From contig JANTQF010000386.1 of the NCBI GenBank assembly GCA_032988165.1, positions 1-32,538 on the forward strand: a stretch of 32,538 bases of DNA, written 5' to 3'. The notes below the pieces were generated by a model. It was not told where the DNA came from. It saw nothing but the letters and a program-made list of their open reading frames with translations, and searched no databases. Below, piece after piece: positions 20,496-28,693 of the stretch; position 1 is the stretch's first letter, and each line of letters starts with the position of its first letter. Source of the stretch: Emmonsiellopsis sp. PD_33. Its lineage: Eukaryota; Ascomycota; Eurotiomycetes; Onygenales; Ajellomycetaceae. The translations under genes were made by a program, and so were the position numbers.

Positions 20496-21512
20496 ATGCC
20501 TCCGGTCTCCACATCTCACAACATGTCCTCAGATAGCTCCAACGCTCAAACCCGCCGCCCTCGTTCTTTATTACCAGGGGTGTATGTACCAACCATATGC
20601 ATCTTTGACAAAAAAACAGAAAACCTCGACACACAAGCAATCGGCAAACATGCCATCCGCCTAGCACATGCCGGCGTGGCAGGCCTAGCCGTCCACGGAT
20701 CAAACGGCGAAGCAGTCCATCTATCAAACGAAGAGCGCGTAGCCGCCATCGAAACCACCCGCAAAGCCCTAGACGACTCCGGGTTTACAGACATGCCTCT
20801 TATAGTTGGCTGCAGTGCCCACTCTACTCGGGAGGCGATTAAACTATGCCAGCAAGCCTACGCCGCTGGCGCTGACTATGCACTTGTGCTTGCTCCATCC
20901 TATTACCGGCCGCTCCTTTTGCCCGAATCGATTCCGGAGTTCTACCGCGACGTGGCTGATGCATCTCCGCTTCCTATCATTATATACAACTATCCAGCAG
21001 CCGTCTCCGGCCTGGATCTCGACTCAGACACCCTTATTTCATTGGGCAAGCATCCCAATATTATCGGCTGCAAATTCACCTGCGGAAATACGGGCAAACT
21101 GAACCGAGTTGCGGCAGCCCACCCCACACAGCTCGGATATCCAAATCCCGCTTCCTCCTCGATATTTATGTGCTTTGGTGGCTCCGGCGACTTTACGCTT
21201 CAAACCCTTATCGGGGGTGGCGCGGGGATTATTGGAGGCATTGCCAATATTGCCCCCAGAACTTGTGTTCGGGTAATGGATTTGTATTATGGCGGCAAGC
21301 TTGATGAGGCTCGTAAGACTCAGGCGATCTTGGCACGGGGCGATTGGGCTGCGATACAGGGGGGTGTTGTCGGGATCAAGTCTGCGATGGAATCGTATTT
21401 GGGTTATGGAGGGTTTGCGAGAAAACCGCTGCCGAGACCGACTGTTGAGACGACGGGGAAGTGGGCGAAGGAGTTCAGGGAGCTGGTGGAGTTTGAGGAG
21501 AGCTTGCAATGA
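20496..21512 (+). CDS. DapA/DHDPS-family pyruvate-dependent lyase or aldolase
   Basis: Single-exon gene, 338 residues. It is a class I (Schiff-base) TIM-barrel enzyme. GSNGE at 68-72 replaces the usual GTTGE, IIIYNYPAAVSG places the catalytic tyrosine at 164, and NIIGCKFTCGN places the Schiff-base lysine at 193. A fungal family member would not make lysine by the diaminopimelate route, since fungi use the alpha-aminoadipate pathway. Realistic roles are 4-hydroxy-2-oxoglutarate aldolase, 2-keto-3-deoxy sugar acid aldolase (as with fungal GaaC/LGA1) or an imine deaminase. Arginine in the substrate-binding position cannot be assigned by eye. The preceding gene encodes RidA on the same strand. 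The first ATG was chosen; a second in-frame ATG at 20523 also has a good context. Confidence 0.9.
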   Translation: MPPVSTSHNMSSDSSNAQTRRPRSLLPGVYVPTICIFDKKTENLDTQAIGKHAIRLAHAGVAGLAVHGSNGEAVHLSNEERVAAIETTRKALDDSGFTDMPLIVGCSAHSTREAIKLCQQAYAAGADYALVLAPSYYRPLLLPESIPEFYRDVADASPLPIIIYNYPAAVSGLDLDSDTLISLGKHPNIIGCKFTCGNTGKLNRVAAAHPTQLGYPNPASSSIFMCFGGSGDFTLQTLIGGGAGIIGGIANIAPRTCVRVMDLYYGGKLDEARKTQAILARGDWAAIQGGVVGIKSAMESYLGYGGFARKPLPRPTVETTGKWAKEFRELVEFEESLQ

Positions 21513-23244
21513 GATTTTCTGAGTGGTTTGGGGGGGGAGTCATTCAGACTTATGAAGAGGGGAGGTTAAGGGTCAAAGGTCTTAATCTACTTGTGGGAAT
21601 ATAAGAGACCAATTGACATAATTTGGTGCAAGATTTCGGCTATTTAATACTACCGTTTTGCTCGGAATGAAAAATATAAAATGCAACTGGGAATGTTATG
21701 TTATTAAGAAATCTCTAGCAAGTATAAAACATCCTTGACATACAGCGTCCAAGCCCAAAAAAGGGTGTACAAAAGACACCTCACATCTTCCACCCCTAAG
21801 GAAATATTTGGGAGAATCAGCTATACCCCCAATCCCAAAATACACTGCCTTTCCCCCCCCCTCTCTCTCTTGCATATGTCATGTAGCCCAGCACCAGCTA
21901 AATCCCACCTACCCAGGATCATGAGAGTCAATGGGCCCAAAGGTGGCCGTCCGCATCCTTGTTTGAGCTTACCAGCCACAAAACATTAAAATAAACCAGA
22001 CCCATGCAAAGTCCGTGCGCGTAGGAACCCCCACGCCAGTGTTAGTTAATATAGGAATTGGGGCTGGGTCTTGTGTTGTTCCGTTGTGGGCTGGAAGAAA
22101 GATGGGAGGGGGGGCCGTTGAGAAGGGGGGGGGGTTTGATACATTTGCAATTGGCGTGGGATGACCAGGGAATGAATGGAACTGTGGGATGTGGGATGTA
22201 GGATGCAAAAACTGCTAATCAAAAACCTTCTTATTTTCAAGCGGTGGGTGTTCGGCTCGTGCAAAACTTGAAACGGAACAATGGGTGTGGCTGTTGAAAC
22301 GGTTAGATTGGAAAAGGGGCTGCTGGTCAGATGGGATGGACAGAACCACTTTCAAACCGTGGGGGGGGCATAGAAGTAGGTTATTCCTCTTACGTATGCT
22401 GGGATTACTGTCGCATGCTCTATTTCCTAATTGTTTGAGGTGCAGGATGTAGTTGTATTCAGATTGCTGTCACTACGCATAAAAATGGTAGTATGAGAGA
22501 TGAAGGTCAGGGTTGGATACGAGGACGTTAGGGGGTTGTTCAGCATTAACATGCCTAATATTAGTTAAGTGTTTGGCTAAGGTAGCTCCCCTAAAACTCT
22601 CTCACCCCACGCCTATCGTTAATCCTTTGGGCTCCAAGGGCCATGTAACAAACGTCCCATCCGTCCGAGTGGCTCAATTGAGCCTTCAAGTCTTTCACTA
22701 ACAGTTCCAAGGGCCTGGTATAAACTACCCCCACGTCCTCCCCGAATCAACCCCCACAGTCTGAAACTTATATTCGATCCGCTTGTTCGGTTTCTGGGAA
22801 CTATAAAAGTTCGACGAAGGATTCCTCAGAGAATGCACCCCCACGCCAACCTAGGACCTGAGCTTGCGAAGACAGAGTCCATCCAGACTCACCCCATGTT
22901 ACTTGCAGTATGTGACGTTGCAAGGCGATACGTGGGGAGGAAGGGTTCAAGGATGCCGAAGGTGTCAGCGAAGGAATGTGACCACAGTGAAAGCTGTGGC
23001 TGTCAGCTTGTGCATGCTGTTTGTACTTCTTGGAATTTCTCAGTATCGTGCGGGGATTAATTAGTGAGCTAGAGTCGATTCAGGCAGGCTTGTGATACAA
23101 AGAGGGTAAAGTAAGTAACGGGCAAAGGACTGACTCCCTGTTCGGTCATTGAGCTATCCCACCCACCCCTTCGACATATCCTTGAGACAACCATAACCAG
23201 GAAGCAGCTCAAGGGAATCAACACCTCGAATAAATCTTATCCTA
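21513..23244. other. Intergenic region, DapA-like gene to alpha/beta hydrolase
   Basis: About 1.7 kb. I see no gene. Notable contents: a pyrimidine tract near 21850-21870, dense G-runs at 22104-22134, a perfect 14-bp palindrome GGCTCAATTGAGCC at 22671-22684, and TATAAAAG at 22802-22809. The TATA motif lies about 440 bp before the hydrolase ATG, so a long leader or an unseen upstream transcript is possible. Confidence 0.5.
22104..22134 (+). repeat. G-run cluster with G-quadruplex potential
   Basis: Runs of 3, 7 and 10 guanines lie within 31 bp on the plus strand. The long runs could supply the four G-triplets of a quadruplex. It lies in an intergenic region about 1.1 kb upstream of the hydrolase gene. 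Confidence 0.4.
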
Positions 23245-24358
23245 ATGCCTCAACCACCATATCCACTCCACGAATCCGTGGCCTCGAAACTCCACCCCGA
23301 ATATGTTGCCTTCTACAACAAACACATTATCAATGCCCAGGCAGTGCACGATCAGCCCTTGGAGGCCTCGCGCGCATCTGGTACCCTGATTCCAGGGGCT
23401 GGTCCAATGATCCCGGTTGGCAAACGGGAAGACATCGCCATTAAGCGGAAAGAAAGCGACGGACCAGATGTACCCGGGAGATGTTTTACTCCAGCCGCAG
23501 AAAAGGCACCGGAGAGTGGCTGGCCGGTGCTGATTTACTTCCACGGTGGCGGATGGGTATTGGGGAACATTGATACGGAGAATGTCGTCTGCACAAATAT
23601 CTGTGCTCGGGCAGAGTGTGTGGTTGTGACTGTTGACTACAGGTTTGTTTGACAAGTTCCCAATATCATCACCTTTCCCCCAAGCTAGGAATGAAGAAAT
23701 ACAAAATCCCCCCGCCTGAACAATATTTACTAACCGTCCCTCCAGGCTCGCCCCGGAAAACCCCTTCCCTGCCGCTGTGCACGACTCTTGGGAAGCGGTC
23801 CTGTGGGTTCTGTCTGAGGGCCGAACGCGTCTAAACCTCGACACCAACCGCATCGGCGTCGGCGGATCAAGTGCTGGTGGAAATCTCGCAAGCGTCATGG
23901 CGCACCGATGCGTGGCGCGTAACTTCCCGCCGTTAAGGATCCAGCTCCTCAGCGTCCCAGTAACAGACAACACCGCGACTATCAATAATAACAGCGCCTA
24001 CCGGGACTACGAACACACCCCCGCTCTCCCCGCGTTGAAGATGCTTTGGTATCGACGACATTACCTGCCGCAAGAATCGGATTGGGCAAACCCAGAGGCT
24101 AGCCCGTTGTTTTATCCCGACGATTCGCCGACATGGGCCGGCTTGCCTAGGGCGGTCGTGATGGTTGGGGAACTGGATGTGTTGAGAGAGGAGGGGGAGA
24201 AGTATGCGGCAAAGTTGCGGAAAGCCGGGATTCAGGCTGATTTGCACGTCATGGAGGGAATGCCTCATCCGTTTCTAGCAATGGACGGAGTATTGGAGGC
24301 TGGGAAGCAGTCAATTACGTATATGGTGGAGGGATGCAAGGAAGCATTTGCAGTGTAA
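23245..24358 (+). CDS. HSL-family alpha/beta hydrolase (esterase/lipase type)
   Basis: Two exons, 23245-23642 and 23746-24358, separated by an intron at 23643-23745 that falls inside the conserved VDYRLAPE motif. Protein of 336 residues. The oxyanion-hole motif HGGGW is at 100-104. The nucleophile elbow GGSSAGGN gives catalytic Ser175. The acid is probably Asp277 (VGELDVLREE) and the base His307 (EGMPHPF). This is the hormone-sensitive-lipase-like subfamily common in fungi, which hydrolyses esters of small or medium acyl groups, lactones or carbamates. No secretion signal is evident, so it is likely intracellular. Its position between the DapA-like gene and the MFS transporter suggests a catabolic or detoxifying role, but its substrate cannot be read. 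Confidence 0.92.
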
Positions 24359-25307
24359 TTATGGCCTGGCTTTGGATTTCCTGACATTGAATGTATGTAG
24401 TATTGCTATCTTGGGCCCCTTTGCGTCATGGTGCTCAGCCAACAACCTCACTGTCCCGCAAATATGGTTAAGCTTTGGGGGATAGCTTGGGATTCCTGGA
24501 AATGTGGCTGGTCCAGCTTCTTTTGTCGTCAGGGGTTTCGTTGCTTTTTCCAACACATGCATGGGAGATTTCTTTTCTTTTCTTTGGAATTGCACTACGA
24601 TTATTATTCCAGAAACCATCTCAGACAAAGGGTCCATAAATTCGCGGAGGACTAAAAGGCCCGCCGAGATAAATAGTTTTTTTAGCCAATTGGTGCGAAC
24701 CTGTTTATAAATTTGATATCGCCTGTTATCTCGGACCTTCTCCGCAACATCGCGATAGCACGATAGCAGACCCAGTGCATATCTTTAGCTCTGAATTGTG
24801 GGCACGATAGGACGGCGTCTGCATTCTCCAGCCTCAAAGCAAGCTATTCGTCATGCTCATCGTTGTGCCCGACAGTACGGAGTAGAGCGGTTACGCGCGA
24901 CGATTTTCCAAGCCCTAACAAGTCCAGATTCGGCGCCAGAAATTCTCCGACGCTTCGAATTCGGCATGGAAGATGGAAGAAAGGAAACAAAGCACACATC
25001 CTCCCACGCATCGCGGGTTAAAACTAGCTTTGTCTCTGATCTCTCATCTCTCGTCAAAGCTGAATACAGGGAGCTTGATTTACAAGCACCGAATACGCTG
25101 TGATGCAACATACGACCAGAATCCCAGCCCAACGGACACTTTTTTCGTACGTAACAAATGCTTCGTGAGATGGTTACGTCTTGTGGTAAACCTGGCCTGG
25201 CTACTTCGGCAGTCCGCTCCCCGTTGTTTGGGAGATGGCCCCGGGCTTTGGATATCGTGCGGGGTGAGGAACTGATAGCCTAGTTGCAGGTGGCTCTCTG
25301 GCGCAGG

Positions 25308-25654
25308 CTAACTTGCATCCAGTGGCATATCTTGTTTGAGCTCCGCTCGGAAGAAACACAGGACCTTTGGCCTATCTCTAGCCGACGTTAGCAAGGAAGC
25401 ACTCGTGGCACTGTGGCAGCTGCAGCCATTCATTCCCCCTATCTCGCCGGACCCGTTTCTCTTCCCTACCCATTTCCCCGCAAATATCCCACGCCCCGTT
25501 GAAACGCAGTGCTGTTCGTCGAGGATCACCTCTCGCCATCCTTTGAAACATGGAGAGCAACAGGGGTGGCAGAAGGGAACAGGAACATGCCCATGCATGA
25601 CCATGACCGTGCATGATGTTACCAAAAGCAGCCCGGCTACGACTTGAATTCGCA
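25308..25654 (-). other. Weak candidate for a small cysteine-rich secreted protein
   Basis: From ATG at 25654 the minus strand encodes about 115 residues that begin MRIQVVAGLLLVTSC, a short hydrophobic signal-like segment, and contain about ten cysteines, including CHPCCSPC. Against it: an overlapping plus-strand frame of similar length, no conserved motif I recognise, and no clear promoter. It may be chance. Confidence 0.15.
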
Positions 25655-25984
25655 TCCAGATTGTTGCACACAAGCAACCAAAACTCCATCCTCAGCCGAT
25701 TGGCTGCTTGCTCTGCCGTGTCGTCTCTTGGCTAGGCTGTGCAGGGATGTTCTTGATAGCTTGCTGATAGCTGCTCTGATACAGGAAGGATTATCGGATT
25801 CTCCCTCGATATCATATCAGCGTCGCATATGGACGACAGCACCCAGCCCAGTGCTGGTGCAAGATATTCCTTATCTCGCCTCGTATATCACTATTTCCCG
25901 CCAGCTGGTAGGAAGCTGTTTCTCCATGGGAATGTCGCTAGCCTTTCCTGGCTGGCTCGCCTTCCGAAGGATGACAGGGTCTGT

Positions 25985-25992
25985 TATATAAA
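25985..25992 (+). promoter_or_regulatory. Candidate TATA element of the MFS transporter gene
   Basis: TATATAAA lies 224 bp upstream of the ATG at 26209. A second TA-rich motif occurs near 26146. Which one is used cannot be decided from sequence. Confidence 0.35.
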
Positions 25993-26208
25993 ATTCCATA
26001 CAAATACAGCTCCTCATCCCGGTTGTTGATCGACTTGTTTGTGCAACCTTTGTTATTCTTTTTATAAATTTTCAGCCTTGATCGCGCTCTCGGCCCCTTT
26101 CCCCAGGCCAGTAACCGGGTCAGCTCAAGAGGATCGCATCTCATTCTCTATATACCACCCAACCATTCAAAGGGCTATAAACAAGAATTGTCCTCTCAAT
26201 CGCCTCTT

Positions 26209-27884
26209 ATGGCTGATACAAAGAAACCCGACGCTCCGGTTGAGGTCGATGACACCATCAAGAAAACTCCATCCAACTACGAATCGGCGAGCAGACTAGA
26301 AAGCTCTTCAGAGGGCGTAGGGGAGTTCGACGATAATGTTGCACAGGTAACAGATCATAAGGCAGAGCGCGCTCTCTGCCGAAAGTTTGACGTCCGCCTA
26401 CTCCCAGTTTTGGCTGTGATGTGTAAGTCGATGATTGCCACCGTTTCATGCGAAGACCAAACCCTTGCTTATCATGCCTGGATATGTCAGATCTGTTCAA
26501 TGCCCTTGACAAAGGCAACTTGGGAAATGCGCAAACAGACGGATTGAGCAAAGGTAAGCCAAACGCCGTGGGCTCCTTCACCCAGCTCTAAATCAGATAC
26601 ATATCTGACATGACGGACACACTAGATCTCAACTTCAAGGATGGACAATACAACCTCCTCCTCTCCATATTCTTCATCCCCTATGTGATCTTCGCCCCGT
26701 TCATTGCCCTGGTCGGCAAGAAATACGGCGCGGCCCGCGCCCTCCCTGTCCTCATGTTCAGCTTCGGGTCCCTCACCCTCCTCTCCGCTGCCGCAAAGAA
26801 CTTCAGTGGGATCTTCGCACTTCGCTGGTTCCTGGGCATGTCTGAGGGCGCCTTCTTCCCGCTGGTAATTTACTACCTAACCACCTTCTACCGCCGCGGT
26901 GAGCTGGCCAGGCGCCTAGCTGTCTTCTATGCCGCCTTCAATATCGCCAGCGCCTTCTCCGGCCTGCTTGCCTTTGGCGTTTTCCAGATCGAAAACACCT
27001 CACTGGAAGGCTGGCGCTACCTCTTCTTAATTGAAGGGGCCTGCACCGTCCTCTTCTCCGGCTTCGCATACTGGTACCTGCCCCTCAACCCCAGCGAAGC
27101 GAAATTCCTCAACGAGACCGAAAAGGCTCTTGCCTTCCACCGCGTCCAAGTCGACTCCAGCTCCGTCGTGAACGAAAAGTTCAACTTCCGCGACACAATC
27201 GCCATCTTCAAACAACCAAGCTCGTTCGGCTTTTTAGCCATCGAAGTCTGCCTCGGAATCCCCCTCCAATCCGTCGCCCTCTTCATGCCCCAGATCGTGC
27301 AGCGTCTTGGCTACTCCACCGTGAAAACGAACCTATACACCGTCGCCCCCAACGTCACCGGCGCAGTGACGCTGCTCATCCTCGCCTTCTCCTCGGACTT
27401 TATCGGACTGCGCTCCCCCTTCATCGTCCTCGGCTTCATCTTCACCTTCACCGGCATGATCATCTACGCCGCCATCGACGACGTACAGGGCCAGATACAA
27501 CTGGCCTACTACGCCTGCTTCATGATGACCTGGGGCACCTCGGCGCCCTCGGTGCTGCTGAGCACGTGGTACAACAACAACATAGCGCACGAGGGGCGGC
27601 GCATGATGCTGACCTCTGTCGGCATCCCGCTCGCAAATCTCATGGGCGTCGTCAGCAGCAATATCTTCCGCCAGCAGGATGCGCCCAAGTATGCGCCGGC
27701 GCTGATTACGACGGCGTCATTTGGCGCGACGGGCGCGTTGTTTGCGGCGCTGTTGGGCACGTTTATGTGGTGGGATAATAAACGGAGGGATCGGAAGGCG
27801 GGGATCAAGGTGCGCGCGAGGGATGTGTCGACGAAGAAGTTGAGGGATGGGCCGGATTCGGATGATTTTAGGTGGTATTTGTAG
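26209..27884 (+). CDS. MFS transporter, anion:cation symporter (Dal5/Tna1-like) type
   Basis: Exons 26209-26422, 26491-26553 and 26626-27884; introns 26423-26490 and 26554-26625. The protein has 511 residues, usual for the family. The cytosolic N terminus is rich in acidic residues and Ser/Thr. Then come RKFDVRLLPVLAVMYLFNAL DKGNLGNAQT-like text across the first splice site (here given in two parts: RKFDVRLLPVLAVM, then YLFNALDKGNLGNAQTDG). Further landmarks are GMSEGAFFPLVIYYLTTFY with the preceding ALRWFLG, EGWRYLFLIEG, and LSTWYNNNIAHEGRRMM. About twelve hydrophobic helices are present. The family imports carboxylate-type compounds such as allantoate, nicotinate, biotin or short peptides. 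ATG at 26209 is the first in frame. It probably supplies a substrate to neighbouring catabolic genes, but that is inference. Confidence 0.92.
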
Positions 27885-28693
27885 GATTTTTCCGCCTCTT
27901 CTTTTGGTTTTTCTTTTACTCTGTGTCTGAAACGGATGGATGTCTATCCATCTGCTTCTCGTGCATGTATCAATTCAATGCATTGATACCTCCAATTAAA
28001 CATTATAGATAATGGAGCCTGTCTGCCATTTTTCAGACAATTAGAGAAGCACCGCATTCAACATACAACCAACCCACTTAAATCTCCTTCTACAGACATT
28101 CATTTGCCCCTGACCACCCAATTACCTACTTGAACCTAACCCATAGAATATGGCCCCCACCCCCGGGCTCTCCACACACGCCTTGACATAACCCCCTCCA
28201 AAATCCCAGACTAGTACTCACCGTATCGAACCAATCCACATAACCCTCCTTATTCAACCTCACTCAGCCATAAACAAGCCAGCCAATAAATAGATGCATA
28301 AATACATAAAAAGAAGTAGCTTAAAGTCATCACATTCATCATGTTTGGATAATACATACATTTCCTCCATCGAACCTAATTAAAACTCAAATAAATCAAA
28401 CCAATCAATCAACCCACCAACCTCAAAAAAGCCAACAAACCCCCATCCCAGCCATCATATCATCTGGAGCAGATCAACATACAAAAAAAATAAAAAAAAA
28501 AGAACATATCAACAAATGTTGAAAGGAAGAAAACAAAAAAAATATTTCCACCCCTGACACCAATCAAGTCAAGTCAAATGAAGAAACCAACTCGCCCTGC
28601 CAGAACAACTAATCCCCTCCCCCCAAAATCAACCCGTACACCCCTCGCAATCCAGCCAGCCATTTAGATACTTTACCTACCTACCTAACCTCC
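27885..28693. other. Convergent 3' intergenic region, MFS transporter and nuclear protein
   Basis: About 800 bp, mostly AT- and C-rich single-strand-biased sequence with several A-runs (28480-28545). Two small hairpins follow the transporter stop codon and are listed separately. No gene seen. Confidence 0.5.
27935..27989 (+). other. Tandem hairpins in the presumed 3' UTR of the MFS gene
   Basis: Hairpin 1 (27935-27952) has a 7-bp perfect stem, GATGGAT / ATCCATC, with a 4-nt loop. Hairpin 2 (27967-27989) has an 8-bp perfect stem, GTATCAAT / ATTGATAC, with a 7-nt loop. They start about 50 nt after the TAG stop. They may affect mRNA stability or 3' processing; no function is known. Confidence 0.4.

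Larger units (their letters stand above)
24359..26208. other. Intergenic region, hydrolase to MFS transporter
   Basis: About 1.85 kb with no confident gene. Competing open frames occur on both strands at 24798-25132 and 25308-25689. One minus-strand frame with a hydrophobic start and many cysteines is listed as a weak candidate. TATATAAA at 25985-25992 lies about 220 bp before the transporter ATG and is a plausible TATA element. Confidence 0.5.

Noticed and set aside
21039..21509. 156-codon open frame antisense to the DapA-like gene
   Set aside because: It lies wholly within a well-supported coding exon and has no family features.
20496..21512. Assignment as true dihydrodipicolinate synthase for lysine synthesis
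   Set aside because: Fungi make lysine by the alpha-aminoadipate route; the family has many other aldolase and lyase activities.
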